Shown: positions 1-11,910 of the stretch, one piece after another
How positions within the stretch are numbered: the stretch's first letter is position 1
Layout: every line of letters starts with the position of its first letter
Notes under the pieces: model-generated
Databases searched by the model: none
What the model saw: only the letters and a program-made list of their open reading frames with translations
What the model was told of the DNA's origin: nothing
Source: Aralia elata
Lineage: Eukaryota > Streptophyta > Magnoliopsida > Apiales > Araliaceae
Direction of reading: 5' to 3'
Length of the DNA: 64,000 nucleotides
NCBI GenBank assembly: GCA_034770075.1
Contig: JAVJAP010000348.1
Coordinates: forward strand, 62,001 to 126,000
Program-made: the position numbers and the translations under genes

Positions 1-677
1 GTCTCTGTTCTCTGATTAAGCTCAAGCTCGTAGGTAAGAAGATTACCATAGAGCTTCTGCACAGTCATCTCGTGCAGATTCTTTGACTTTCGAATATCAG
101 TGGTCTCGGCGTCCCACTTGCTTTGTAGAGCCCTCATGAACTTTATATTCAGATCCTTGTTGGGGTAGACTTTAACATAGGATCTTAGAGAATTGAGGAA
201 CACATTGAACCTATCATATGTTGCAGTGATATTCTCTCCAGGGACATGAGTGAACATCTCATATTGTTATGTCAAGAGAGACTATTTGTTCTCCCTAACT
301 TCTTCAGTGCCCTCATGTATTACTAGCAGAGCTTCCCATACTTCTTTGGTTGTGATGTAGTTGACAAAATTTTCAAAGAGCTCATCTTCCAGAGCCATGA
401 ACAGAATGTTCTTAGCCCTTTTACCTAACTGCACCAACTTCTTCTCATTCTCAGTCCACTCGACTCGTTGCTTGACAACTACCTTTTTTGGATCATCTAT
501 TGTTGGAGCCAGCTTAGTAGGAATATATGGACCATTCAGGACTGCATTGAACAATTCATCATCAATTGCGTCCATATAGGCTTGCATACGCACTTTCCAA
601 TTAGCAATTTTTTCTCGGTTTAGAAGAGGTGGCTTATTTCCACCACCAAGCTCAGAACTGGTTTTATTTAGTGCCAT
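1..677 (-). pseudogene. copia gag fragment (UBN2-type capsid region), broken
   Basis: Reading starts at an ATG at 677, just downstream of the PBS. The first 131 codons carry the usual copia Gag N-terminus, including the PPLLNREKIANWKVRMQAYM block and the KEVWEALLVIHEGTEEV block of the UBN2 region. A TAG at 282-284 and a TAA shortly after interrupt it. The same frame then continues to the left edge with recognisable Gag sequence (a YEMFTHVPGENI block, then a block with MRALQSKWD). Gag would form the virus-like particle of the element. With two nonsense codons and the missing C-terminus it cannot make a full protein. The lineage is probably Sirevirus-like by resemblance; the missing pol would settle this. 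Confidence 0.85.
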
Positions 678-717
678 TGATCAACTCAAAGTGTAAGTTT
701 TATGTTTGTGAGAACCT

Positions 718-729
718 GCTTTGATACCA
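718..729 (-). promoter_or_regulatory. primer-binding site (initiator tRNA-Met type)
   Basis: On the minus strand the sequence reads TGGTATCAAAGC, one base different from the common plant PBS TGGTATCAGAGC that pairs with the 3' end of initiator tRNA-Met. It lies two bases inside the LTR edge at 732, where minus-strand DNA synthesis would be primed. Confidence 0.85.
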
Positions 730-1205
730 CTTGTTATTTCCCAGAGGCACAATAGAGATCTAGAAGGGGGGTTGAATAGATCTTTAAAAACTTTTGTTTA
801 TTTAAAGATTAGTTACCAGATAATTAATTTGTTTAATTAATCTTAGCACAATGGAATATTAGTTTAAAAACTCCCCTTAAAAATTTAATGAAATCTCAGT
901 TCTAAATTTAGTTCTAGTTTTAAGTCACACAAACGAGATAAATAATATGACAGAAAGTAAGTGCTAAAAAGTAAATGATACTGGCAAATTTTAAGTGGTT
1001 CGGAGACTGAATAACTCCTAGTCCACTTTTCTACTCAGGGAGTAGGAAATCCACTAAGGATAGGGACACGAAGACCAGATCACACAGATCTATTACAACT
1101 GAACCACTTAGGTTCCTTCGAGTCACTAAGTCTCGGAATATGGACACTTAGTCCTAAATCACTAAGATCTCTTCAAGTTATTCAGACTTGGAAGATTGTC
1201 ACTTA

Positions 1206-2017
1206 TGAAAGTAGTATGCACACAAGCCAATCATATTTGATATGATGTAGCATATACTTTATAATCTTATTCATTTATTAATAAAAGAATTGATTTATTA
1301 AAGGCATTTTACTTTATCTACATAGTGTTATTATTTTATATGTGATAAACTCATAGTTTTGAGCAATGCTTTTAGAATCATATTGATGATCATGCTAATG
1401 AGATCTAAATTCTTAGAAAGCTTAAAACTAAAATCGTTCCTAATCATTGGATTACTAAAAGGGGATTAATGAATCCGAATAGATTGGTACATACTTTGCT
1501 TTCTCTTAGGAAGAGGATGATTAATCTCATAATCATTTGCGTGGAGACACTAAAGCAAGTATGTAGGTGCTTATTGGAGAATAAGTTCACTGAACGTGAC
1601 TCGCTAAAAGAATACCTAATAAAGTTTTACTTGCATGTCAATAGGAATTCCTCTAGTGATAGTAGTACAAGTGATCCTTGAACTTGAGATCATCATAATA
1701 TCTTGTGTACGTATTATTCCTTGGTGGATCACCTCTAGAGGCCAACCACTTAGGGGGCTAACGTTGATCAAAGGAAGGAATTAATCGGTGAACTTCAAGG
1801 AGAACGCGAAAGAATTTGGAGTTGAACTTGTACCCGAGGAAGCACGGTTCTACAAGGATATAATTCTTACTCTCTATCTCTTTCATTTAATTGATAATTG
1901 AGCACAAGGAAAGATTATGGTGATGGTTTGTATAAAATTTTAAAATCCGTTTTTTATCGCGCTTCCGCTATATTTATGTAATTTGATTGCATGCTCGCAC
2001 TATATACAAATCTAACA
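1206..2017 (+). mobile_element. solo LTR (812 bp) with TSD ACTTA, nested in the copia LTR
   Basis: The segment begins TGAAAGTAGTATGC and ends AAATCTAACA. ACTTA is present immediately before it (1201-1205) and after it (2018-2022), and the copia LTR reads through when the insert and one ACTTA are removed. There is no PBS, polypurine tract or coding sequence, so this is a solo LTR left by LTR-LTR recombination. Its first roughly 450 bp match, in reverse complement, the LTR at 7794-23115 (22813-23115 and about 9140-9262). The family match and the minus-strand TATA of that copy give the orientation used here. It lacks about 1 kb of the central part of the longer copy. Confidence 0.88.
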
Positions 2018-2215
2018 ACTTAGACAATGATTCTCTGTTGATTGAATGATGTTGAAAGGTGTTGTGAAGTTGGAAATAAGTTTCTTTTCTCAGGTACTTA
2101 GCAGCTTGAACAATTTGTTCAGATTCGTAGAGTGAGTTCTTTTGACTTTAGCAGAGCCTTTTCTCTTTTGTTAGAATTGTTTATTCATCACACTCTTGGA
2201 TTTGAATCCTTGTAG

Positions 2216-2224
2216 CCTTTTATA
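2216..2224 (-). promoter_or_regulatory. TATA box of the copia LTR promoter
   Basis: The minus strand reads TATAAAAGG inside the LTR. This is a near-ideal plant TATA box, and the other copia element in the window has the same nonamer in both LTRs. Transcription would start about 25-35 bp further left and run toward the PBS and gag. There is no direct evidence of activity. Confidence 0.65.
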
Positions 2225-2473
2225 GTCTGCCAAAAAGTCCTCCCGTTAGAATTGTTAGAATTGTTTATTCATCAGCTTGCTTTGCAGCTTGGGCCTGTCA
2301 CATCAGACTACAACCTCACCTACCACTTGGGTGTTGTCACTTTCAACAAACTAGTTGTTAGACACATTTCTTCTGAACTTTGATTTCAACCAAGGATGTT
2401 TGGTAAGTTCATCAGGACCTTCAATCAACAACTTGTTAGTCTTTTTGTCAGATTTGACTCGCTCTATGGAGAG

Positions 2474-2885
2474 GGTGAATCGTAGAGTTTGATAAGAAGT
2501 GTAGAGTCTTTGTTCTACGTCCTTAGCTCTACGATCTGCTCTACGATGATTACTCTACGAAGGGAAATGCACTGTACGAATGTGCTCTCTACGATTAGCT
2601 CTACGAGAATTTGCTTTACTATTTTGGAGTTGACTCTAGGATCTAATCTTTACTGAACGATCCTTGAGTCACTTTGCGATTTGGACTTTACTAAAAGCCT
2701 TCAGAGAGTACTTTACGATACTTGAGCAGACTTGACGATTTTCTCTTTATTTTGTGAATGCTTTGGCAGCTCTATGATCATTTGCCTGATGCTTCCATGA
2801 ACACTCAGATTACTCTGCGAACTTGATTCAAACTACGAACATGCTGAGTAATTCTACGATCGTTTAACAATATTATACGATCGAT
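2474..2885 (-). promoter_or_regulatory. cluster of CTCTACGAT-like motifs in U3
   Basis: About a dozen copies or near copies of CTCTACGAT fall in roughly 400 bp. Clear ones are at 2527-2535, 2539-2547, 2552-2560, 2587-2595, 2599-2606 and 2852-2860, with weaker variants (CTTTACGAT, CTTGACGAT, CTCTGCGA, one inverted TCGTAGAG) between and around them. They lie upstream of the minus-strand TATA box, where U3 enhancers sit, and have no fixed period. I infer a transcription-factor-site array; the factor is unknown. Confidence 0.5.
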
Positions 2886-3058
2886 TTGATCCTATCACTT
2901 ATACATTGAATCAACTCAAAGAATCAACCTAACACATTTGATTATTCTATTTCTAAGTCATTGTACAAATATATCTCAGATAAAGACTTTGCAAAACTTA
3001 CTGGCACAAATATACATTAATTGTATTCATCATCAAATCAAACATGCAGACTCTAACA

Positions 3059-4626
3059 CATATAATCCCATTTCACAGTTCAAAAATAAATACTTGATCC
3101 GAAGTTTGAAATAAAAGAACATAACATTTTAATTTAAATAGAAGCCTTAAATAAAATATAACAAATTTTGAAATAATACATTTAGGCATCCGAGTAATTA
3201 CTAAGACATACATAAAAGTAAACGATAATTTAAAAACTCTAAATAGTTCGGAAACCCACTTACTGTATAAGTACCCAAAAGATTAATCTCGTGATACAAA
3301 ACAACGTCTCAACCAGAGAAGCATTTACCACTTCATCTTGTAAGACTCCTTTACATAATTAGAATTTTAATAATTAATCATAAATCTTAAACATCCAATT
3401 CTCAAATCTGTCCAAATATCATCCAAACCTTAGGTCACTATTTTTGCTAAAATTCCCTCATATTTAAATTATTTTCTAAATCTAAAATTATAAACAAAAA
3501 CTAGACTTCAAATACTTCAATTTAGCCTCAAGAATCACCCAAATCAGATTTAAAATCATTAAGTTATACAATTTTAAATATTAGAACTTGTTGTTGCAAA
3601 TTCTGCCACAAAAATTCCAGATCAATCCTTTCTTAAAATTCATAACAAATCATACGTTAATTTTTAATTGTTCAAAATTGGTGAACATATTCTCAGCTTA
3701 TATATGAATAATATATCCAAAAATTATAATGATCCAACGGTCGGATTAAGAGATATAACCCACGAAATATACCTTAAAATATAGAAACTGATTTTTAGAT
3801 TTTTAACGTTTACATTCAATCAAATTATATTCCTTTATATAAATTTATCTCCTCTTTTTGATTATCATGACATCTAATTTCATGTCTATATTTTATTAAA
3901 AAAATAATATTTAATTTAAAAACCCTCATAACTAAGCTTAAGATCAAAATACGAAATAATATGTACCTTCCTTGTTCGTCTTTCTTCAATACGCAACAGT
4001 AAACAATCTGAGTTTTAGGTCTTTTAAAGTCTTCAAAATCTCTTCATATTTTCATGAAAATTGCAGCTGTCGAAGAAATACACGAAATAGGCTCAAGAAT
4101 CACTTGATTCGCAGTTAATATGGCTGAGTTACGAATTTTTAAAATTATGGCTAAAAATAATGGCGGGAATCAAGACAAATTGTCATTTTCAACAATTTAA
4201 GGCATGAAATGACACCAAATAACTTTTCTTCCTCTTCACAATTGTAGAGAACGAAAAACTGAAGAAATAAGCTTTTCATTCACTTAATTCCGACATCGGA
4301 TGAATTAATTATGATTTTTCTAATGGGCTGTAGTGTGCATAAGTATTATACTCAGGAATTTAACTATTCAAATTAGAATAGGATTAGAGTTACATCTTCA
4401 CTCTTTAAATATAAATAGGAGACAATATAGGAGTTACCAAAACTCTAATGGACTCTTCAATTTTAATTATATCAATTATTAAATTATCTACTAAAAGAAT
4501 TTAACTTTCCAAACGAAACAAGGAAGAAGAAAACAATTAGTAACTTATCTTTTTCCAATTCAATTTCACTTTTATAAAATAAAATCAATTAATATTTAAT
4601 TATTAACAAAAATCTGGGTTATTACA
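3059..4626 (-). repeat. Tekay-like Ty3/gypsy 3' LTR, truncated by the copia element
   Basis: AT-rich sequence ending at 4626 in GGGTTATTACA, the same LTR edge as in the element at 9268-22812 (GGTTATTACA). It is followed directly by a purine tract and dyad read on the minus strand, which mark the 3' LTR/internal boundary of a minus-strand element. The far end of the LTR is lost at 3058, where the copia LTR begins. No reading frame is present and I see no gene in this 1.6 kb. Confidence 0.65.
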
Positions 4627-4662
4627 TTATTCCCCCCTTAAAAAGAATTTCGTCCTCGGAAT
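4627..4662 (-). promoter_or_regulatory. polypurine tract with adjacent dyad
   Basis: On the minus strand a TAAGGGGGGAATAA tract touches the LTR edge, preceded by a dyad GAATT...AATTC around a CGAGGACG loop. An AATTTCG-like/GGACGAAATT arrangement beside the PPT is typical of plant Tekay/Del chromoviruses. The elements at 14572 and 26639 show the same layout. Confidence 0.6.
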
Positions 4663-5528
4663 TCAAATAAGCTACAAAAAGTTTTATTTTTATTTTTATT
4701 TAAATTGCATAATTATTCATAAACTTTAATTAAGACGTAGCATCGCCCTTTGTAACGATCAAGGCTGGTAAGTCTATTAGTCCACGCAATTATCCATTTA
4801 CTTATAGAAAATTTGGCAGCTACCGCATCAAGCCCCATTAAGGTTCTTTGCTTTGCATCGAAGTAAACAATATGTTGCACAGCTGGTACGGCCCCCGTCA
4901 ATTTCTTTGAGTTTTATTCTTGCAAGCGTATTCTTCGAAACATAATTCGAAAACACATAATTTTCTCTACATCTATAATAGAGTTCGAATATCCAAAATA
5001 TTAAAAATTATCTTTAAATCGTAAAAAAGTTCATGTTCTGCACATGTCTAGGATAGTAGGATCTAACAAATTATTTTTATTTATATTTATTTATTTTACA
5101 TAAATTCATACAAAACTCCAAGGACATCAGATAAACAAATCAACTATACAAACTATATTACCAACTCTCCATACCTCAAGAGCTTCAAACTATCTTAACC
5201 TCAATCCGAATTAGTTCTCAAATATTATTACACCAAAGAATAAACTACTAAGATCTCATATTAAACTCCAAGTCACATATTCTACTATTTGCATAAGCAA
5301 ACTGTCTACTCTAAACTGTTCAAGGTCTCTCAAAATCTATTGAATTTCATCACTTAGTATCTAATCATTAATGAATCAATCATTCTCTTAGTACAAACCT
5401 TAATCCAACAAATTTCAAGATCTCTTATTACTATCACAAAGAAACTTCATATAAAATAGCTTCAAAATCCTACTAAAAAATAGCCACAAAATTGGTCATT
5501 AGCCTCAAATAATTAATCTACTTACCTT
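4663..5528. other. degenerate internal region of the Tekay-like remnant
   Basis: About 0.9 kb separates the PPT from the next LTR edge at 5529. It has no gag or pol frame and no recognisable tRNA primer site beside 5529. The only identifiable content is a plastid 16S rRNA-like segment at 4839-4933. The stretch 4934-5528 is AT-rich and I recognise nothing else in it. Either the element was a short non-autonomous derivative or a deletion removed its coding part. Confidence 0.45.
4839..4933 (-). pseudogene. plastid-type 16S rRNA fragment (nuclear copy), decayed
   Basis: The minus strand matches the universal 16S segment around the 'AAACTCAAAGGAATTGACGG' site: it has GCAAGAATAAAACTCAAAGA, then ATTGACGGGGGCC, then TTCGATGCAAAGCAAAGAAC. 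The GATGCAAAGC-AAGAACCTTA form is that of plastid or bacterial 16S, not plant mitochondrial or nuclear 18S rRNA. By eye about 15 of 95 positions differ from plastid sequence as I know it. After ACCTTA the match is broken by about 65 bp of unrelated sequence, and a CTTACCAG-like continuation may follow near 4770. It is too diverged to function and is best read as an old plastid DNA insertion. Confidence 0.7.
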
Positions 5529-7793
5529 TGTAATGCCCCTGAAATCCGGGTCTACCTTCAAACCCAGGTTCTAAGACATAATCTTAATGACATAAATGTA
5601 ATTATTATATTATTACAATATGCTTTCATCTAATCCCAGGTTCTAAGACATTTACATCTTCACATCATAATATTAATGAATATTACATAATATTATAACA
5701 CAACATGTACTTCTATACATTTAAATCTTATTCCGTAACATAATACTTTCTCTTAACCTCTTCTGACCATTCAAGTCCTTCCGCTCTAGCTGCAATAATT
5801 TTATAATTTGCAAGAGTGAGCATTTAATTGCTCAGCAAGTCATAATCAGTTGAATGAACAACAAAATCAAGAATCATATCATCTTGCTCTGAAAACTTCA
5901 ACAACTGAACAATAGTTGTGAAGCAACTCGAATAATTATGGAACGATTTAGATTCCTTATATTAACATCTTTCACCGTACACTAACAATCACCAAATTTA
6001 AAACATTCTCTTCGATAATTTAGGGTCATTAGGACCATCTATCTTTCATAGCTACTGATAAGGTTGTCAAAACCATAAATCTCTTCTTCACCAAGAGTTT
6101 TTAATCATTTAGAATGATAAACTTACTTAACATCAATGAATTATAAAATTCAATTTAACACCTTAATATTTGTCTAGCCGAAACAATTAGCATAGACACA
6201 TTCTTAATGCAGTTCATGAATAAATATAACTTTAAAAGCTTGAACAGTTCAATAGCAGAACATTTTATCTCAATAGCACATAACTGCAAATATTGGCACA
6301 CATCACAATTTATAGCTCAAAAACTTGTACAAACATATAAAATTTGCATAAGTTTGGAACTTGCTATAAGTAAACAAAACTTGTACAAGGTTAGGAAACT
6401 TGACTTATACACTCCTTTACTGCATACACTATTTTGCTCTTTGAACGCCCTATATATTTTAATTAAGGACAACATACCAATTAGCCACAACATTGATGCT
6501 ACCCATTGGTTTACATTAGCTTATTTTAGCTTTACTCATAATCTAGACTCATATTCCGAAGTCCTTTGATGTTCGCATTTTATAACTCGAAACTTCTTAG
6601 ATCATACTTTAATTAACCTCCACGATGTTAGACTTTTATAAGTCGGAACAACATATCTCAACAAACGTCGCACGGTGACTCAGCGTTCGGAAGTCCGCAC
6701 GCCTTGGTTTACTTCCCATTTAGCCTAATTCATAAATTAGACTTACATTTCAAAGTTCCTCGATGTTTATATTTTAGACATCAAAATACTTGACACGACC
6801 AACACGTGGCACAGCGTCACAGCGTTCGAAAACGACACGATAAGCACGCCCGACATGCACAACGTCGCTCGGCGTCGCTCAACACGCCTTGACGTGCATA
6901 ACTTCGTTTGACGTTACTCAACACGCCTCGATATGCATAACGTCGCTCAGCGTCACACGGCGTCCAAAAACAACACGTCAACACGCCCGTGCCTAGCCCC
7001 CTGTCAGACAGCCCCAACGTGCACCCCACCTTTCTGCCCAGCGCTGTTGTGCCTATCCCAGCACTGCTGCGCCCATGGGTAGCGCAACTGCGCTAGACCT
7101 ACTACAAGTACAGCAGCCCATCCGAGCCAACTTCCTACAAATCTCATTTTTAACGCACCTACTTCGACGCATTATAATTTCCTCATCTGACATCAGAATG
7201 AGTCCGTTCTTGAGCTATTTTCTTACTCGTAACATTCTCTACAAATCCCCCTTAAATAAATAATTTTCCAGATTCGTTAACAAGCCAAACAATTGGCTCA
7301 AAAATCCTTCGTGACCTAGTTTTGCTAGATAACGATTTTAACTTCCATATTTTAACTCTTCGTAACTTACTCATCCGAAGTCGGATTGAGCTCGTTCTTG
7401 AGTCTACTAAACCCCCAAAAAATCACAATTTTTTAGAAGTGTTAACTACCCATAACATTGGCCCAAAAGTCATACCAACCTAGGGTTTTGACATTTAACA
7501 TACTTTACTAAAAATTTCGCCATAACTTCATTATAGCTTATTTTTACTCCATTCCATTTGGGTTATCTTTGTAACTCACAAGAGCACATAACCCTCTTCC
7601 TGGAACTTAAAAATAACTTACGGACAACAAATTATGCTAGTCCAAAATATAGTCCTCCAAGGTTTGTTCATCCTTTACGCTTAGGCTTACGTTTTTATTT
7701 TTCGTTCGCTTTTCATGTATATTACCGATGATTTAGCATATATAACTACCATTATCACCTTATTCCTCTGGATCTTTCAGGATCCCCATAAAC
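5529..7793 (-). repeat. Tekay-like LTR remnant (5' LTR side), split by later insertion
   Basis: The edge TGTAATGCCCCTGAAATCCG at 5529 resembles the TGTGGCGCCCCCAAATCCG edge of the LTRs at 9268 and 17337. A TGAGCA-N6-TGCTCA dyad sits 288 bp inside (5817-5834); it lies 300 bp inside both of those LTRs. This supports a related LTR read on the minus strand. It is interrupted at 7793/7794 by a solo LTR with TSD TAAAC and resumes at 23121. Its other end is not recognisable before the satellite at about 23235, so it is truncated. There are no convincing coding frames. Confidence 0.55.
6826..6990. repeat. GC-rich 39-bp minisatellite, about 2.6 copies
   Basis: Two 39-bp units (6861-6899, 6900-6938) and a partial third share an AACGTCGCTC...CAACACGCCT...TGCAT layout. 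Looser related sequence (CACAGCGTCACAGCG, CGACATGCAC) flanks them. The block is strikingly CpG-rich inside an AT-rich LTR and shows TG/CA variants expected from loss of methylated CpG. Confidence 0.6.
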
Positions 7794-8212
7794 TGTCGGT
7801 TTGCAAAAACAATATCAAAGTATACAATCATATTGTAAAGCAGCGAAAACATGGTATAAACGAAATTTAAAATTTTTCTGCAATACCAAGAATCACCTTA
7901 TGTAATATTATTAATTGAGGAAGGATAAAAGATATACCTTAAAGATGAAGCAACTCCTTGATCAAATCTTCAAGTTTCAATCCTTTGCTCCCTCGCGATC
8001 TCTCTAATCCTCGGATCAAACGTTCGTTACAAAGTGTATGTAACGCCCAAGAGGTGATCTACCAAGAGAATATTATTGAAGATGTGAATTTAGATTCTAC
8101 TAGATCTTGGGTGGCTAGCCCTAATTCTCTCTATCCTAACACCTTAGGGTTTTGAGAATACTTGCAAGAGAGATGTAAGTTGCATTAGTCTATCCCACAA
8201 TAAGACTCCTCT

Positions 8213-8220
8213 TATTTATA
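8213..8220 (-). promoter_or_regulatory. TATA box of the 1.77-kb solo LTR
   Basis: The minus strand reads CTATAAATAAGAGGAG, a strong TATA element, followed about 30 bp downstream by TTGTGGGATAGAC, a plausible start region. This is inference from composition and spacing only. Confidence 0.5.
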
Positions 8221-10629
8221 GACTAACCCTCTCTCCGAAACCTTTTAGGAGTTACAGTTTTAATTTAATTCCCAGGGAACTAATTATTAATAATAATAAA
8301 TAATAAGACTCCTCTTATTAATTTATAATTTAGTATTTCTCTAAATACTTAATTATAAATATTAAGCTATTTAATTTATTACACTAATAAATTAAATACA
8401 CTTAATTTATTATTATTAGGCTAATCACCTCTAAAATTATATTTCTCCTTTTTTATGGTATGACCCCTCTAGGTTCAATATTAAGCCAGTAAGTAAAATA
8501 AATAATTTAGAAACATTCTAATATTATTTATAATGAATTAAACTCCTTTAATTCGAATATAAATAAATAATATTTATTCTACATTATTAGTAACACCTTA
8601 TAAATAATGTATCATGACTATCTGGATAATATGAATTCAGCGTTCAATCATAAAGAATTATCACAGAGAATACAAAGAACCTATTCCGTGAATAGTTATC
8701 GTACAATTCAATTCTTCTACCGTACAATTCAATCCTTCTACCATACAATGTCCCGATTAAACATAAGACATAGAATTACTGACAAGTTTTATTTATTTAA
8801 TCATATGCATTTCGATTCACAAAATGCACAACTCTGATTAATGTAAATTAGAAACTCCTTTCTAATTTCCATTCCACCTTGGCCAAGGATTTCTAAGTTG
8901 TCACTTATCGAATCGCATATGACATTCTCTCCCTTTACTTGAAGTGTTAGATCCTTTGTTGATCATTCACCTACCTCCATATACACTTTATTATACCCGA
9001 ACATATCATATGACATATTCTAAAGTATTAAGAAATATGACAAAGTATAATTCAGAATACACAAGGTACTATGATGATCTCAAGTCCAAAAATCACTTGT
9101 ACAACTATCACTATAGGAACTCCCATTGTCAGGCAAGTAAAACTCCATTAGGGTTCCTTTTAATCAAGTCACGTTCAGTGAACTTATTCTCCAATAAGCA
9201 CATACATACTTGCTTTAGTGTCTCCACACAAATGATTATGAGATCAATCATCCTCTTCAACATAGTATGTGGCGCCCCCAAATCCGGGTACTTGAAACCC
9301 GTACTTGGTGCATCACGATACCATTTTTTTGAGCTATTTAATATATTACAAACTTAATATTAATATCAGAGTTGTCTATTCCCCAGGTATGGCAACCTTT
9401 AATTACATTCCTTACATGTTATATAATATATATGATCACAATACAAAAGACTAATTATTACAGATAACATCATACAACTTATTCCTTCAGCTTTCACTTT
9501 CCCTTGTCCTTGTCAGAGCCTTCTAGTCGATCACACTTAGCTGAAAATATTTAAGTCAAAGCAAGAATGAGCATTCAATTGCTCAGCAATGTAATAATAA
9601 TTAATAAACATTAGCTGAAAGAAGTAAATGTTTTCTATGAGGACTACTTCTACCACGAATCAATAGTGGCGAAGTTATTTGAAACCATTCTTAACAACAT
9701 ATCAAATCATTTTAAAATTTTTGAAACAACGGAGTGACTTTTGAATACTGAGTGGTTAAAAGACCATGAACTCATCTGTAAACCGTCTGGTCTTACGGAC
9801 ACGGAGGATGATCAATCCTGTTGTGCCCTGTATTGATCAACATTATATAATACATCACCACCATTGGCGCATAAAACTTTTCATCACCGCTTTTAGCGCA
9901 TAAAATTTCCCCATTTCGGGTTGTTCATACTCAGTCTGGAGTCCTAACTAAAACAATTAAGTTGGGCGACTTTATCATAACCAATAACATTCGACAAATA
10001 CTTTTCAAATCGTGTCTAGCTGGGACAAATAGCTTAGACAATCTTTAAACTAGGTATACATACTGAAATTTAATAGTATGTATCAGAACTTATCAACGAA
10101 TTTCGAATTCAAATGTAATTGATAATGTACAATAGTTCATACAAGTGGGGTCACTTGCATAACCAAACTTAGAATACAAATTTTCAATATGAGTCATAGC
10201 AATTTAGTAATGCGATATTTTTAACAATGAACGAATCGAAGTAAATTCGAATTTATAATAATTATAACAATTTGTACAAGTAAGGACACTTGCACAAAGA
10301 ACAGAACAATTTTGATTATAAATACATCACATGAGACAATATCGAGATATTTGAAATCAATGGATAGCTTGAATAAAGTTTAAGAATACTTGCATAACAT
10401 ATGGATCCATTGCATAAAGTAAATGCAAGGGTTACGATAATTGCATATATGAATAACAAAGATCATTATGGATATGAATAATTAACAATAATTATTCACG
10501 AGCATGCTTTGAAATTGATAACTCATGTTGAGTTAGGAACTAACAATAAATGTAAGAAGTTTAGCAACAATCAGGAATTTGCACAATATATACCTGTTTG
10601 CACGAAATAAAAATAGTGCATAAGATTTA

Positions 10630-10797
10630 GATACTTGCACAATAAAGAAAGAGTTCCGATACTTGCACAATAAAGAAAGAGTTCCGATACTTGAACAATA
10701 AAGAAAGAGTTTCGATACTTGCACAATAAAGAAAGAGTTCCGATACTTGCACAATAAAGAAAGAGTTCCGATACTTGCACAATAAAGAAAGAGTTCC
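10630..10797. repeat. 28-bp minisatellite, six units (left LTR)
   Basis: Six consecutive 28-bp units with GATACTTGCACAATAAAG as core start at 10630, 10658, 10686, 10714, 10742 and 10770, with one or two substitutions in the third. A seventh, diverged unit follows. The right LTR has only three full units at 18735-18818. Confidence 0.92.
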
Positions 10798-11658
10798 GAT
10801 ACTTGCACAACAAAAGATTGAGTTAAGGAACTTGCTTACACAGATCCAATTCATAAAGTAAATGAAAAGGATGGGATACTTGCATACATACACCTATTGC
10901 ATAAAATAAATGCGTAGGTTCGGATACTTGCACAATAAATGATTGAGTTAAGATACTTGCACAATAGAATATTGAGTTAAGATACTTGCACAACATACGA
11001 ATCCAGTTCATAATGTAAAATAAAAAGATGGGATAATTGCTTAATAATAGATTGAGTAGGATGGAACTTGCTTAGCAGAATAACAGTAAGATTTGAATAC
11101 TGGTATAACATGAACCATGTATAACATATACCTGTTTGCACAAAATAAAAGTAGTGCATAAGGTTCAGATACTTGCCTTGGTCGTTGACTACTGCTACGC
11201 AATTTAATTTAACTTCTTTTGAAAGACCTATCAGTTATAAGATTGATCTTTCAGTCAGCCAATCATATTATACCTTATAATATCACTTCTTTATAAGTAA
11301 ATTATCTAATATTCAACCACATAATCAAATATTAGATAACACATTAACACCATACACATTCAATTCTAAAGTTAGCACACATCGAGTCTTTAACAGTGTT
11401 CAATATAGTATGCTGAGTGGTTTCCCACAAACAACCAACAAACTAGTTTTCGTCTCGTCTACACTGTTTTCACAGTCAGTTAGATCGGTTGCTAGTTCAT
11501 ATATACCTTCGCTCCCTGAAGGAATTGTGTAGCCCAGATACTATACATCGACTATTAAAGAGTACGACTGTACCACTACTTTATCATATACCTTATGAAT
11601 TAACATTAAGTCTTTCCTTATATAAGTCCTTCTTTATGGTCCTGTAGGTTAAGTACAC

Positions 11659-11910
11659 AATCCAGTAAACTGGATTCCAAATCCAGCAAACTAGATTCCA
11701 ACCTAGCAAACTGGATTCCAAACTGGATTACAATCCAGCGCACTGGATTCAAACTATTCAATTCAGCCAACTATTTTTGCAATCCAGCAACCTAGATTCA
11801 AACTATCCTACAATACAGCAAACTAGATTCGAACTAACTTATAATCCAGCAACCTGGATGCACACTATTTAATTCAGCAAGCTGGATCACAATATTCAGC
11901 AAGCTGGATT
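11659..11910. repeat. stem-loop minisatellite (AATCCAG-N4-CTGGATT), left LTR
   Basis: About eleven imperfect dyads of the form AATCCAG-CAAA-CTGGATT lie head to tail, separated by short spacers. The best units are at 11659-11676, 11680-11697 and 11733-11750. Arm changes are common (CTAGATT, AATTCAG). The equivalent block in the right LTR is 19696-19947. Confidence 0.8.

Larger units (their letters stand above)
1..3058 (-). mobile_element. Ty1/copia LTR retrotransposon, 5' part (runs off left edge)
   Basis: A minus-strand copia element enters from the left edge. In element order it shows a 5' LTR (3058 down to 732), a primer-binding site (729-718) and the start of gag (677 down to 1). The rest of gag, pol and the 3' LTR lie outside the window, so completeness and TSD cannot be judged. 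The LTR has the expected TGTTA...TAACA ends. A solo LTR (1206-2017) is nested in it. It abuts a Tekay-like LTR at 3059, into which it was probably inserted. The LTR edge next to the PBS resembles that of the copia element at 27892-38411 (shared block GAAGGGGGGTTGAATA), which suggests the same broad lineage. Confidence 0.85.
732..3058 (-). repeat. 5' LTR of the left copia element, interrupted by a solo LTR
   Basis: The LTR runs from TGTTATTTCCC at 732 to GACTCTAACA at 3058 on the plus strand, with the inverted ends TGTTA/TAACA. Removing the nested solo LTR and one TSD copy (1206-2022) leaves about 1.5 kb. The minus strand carries a TATA box (2224-2216) and, upstream of it, a run of CTCTACGAT-like motifs (about 2885 down to 2474). 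The second LTR of this element is outside the window, so its age cannot be estimated here. Confidence 0.85.

Noticed and set aside
4713..4901. 62-codon minus-strand frame
   Set aside because: It is the plastid 16S-like segment read as protein.
6207..6569. 120-codon plus-strand frame
   Set aside because: It lies in an LTR remnant, has low-complexity hydrophobic/Asn-rich content and no recognisable domain; chance frame.
8944..9357. 137-codon plus-strand frame
   Set aside because: It crosses the junction at 9267/9268 between a solo LTR and the nested element, so it cannot be an ancestral gene.
10630..10797. CRISPR-like direct repeats
   Set aside because: The 28-bp units abut without spacers and the DNA is plant nuclear; it is a minisatellite.
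10533..11159. Repetitive minus-strand frames rich in CASIGTLSLL
   Set aside because: Translation of the 28-bp minisatellite; not conserved as a frame in the other LTR.
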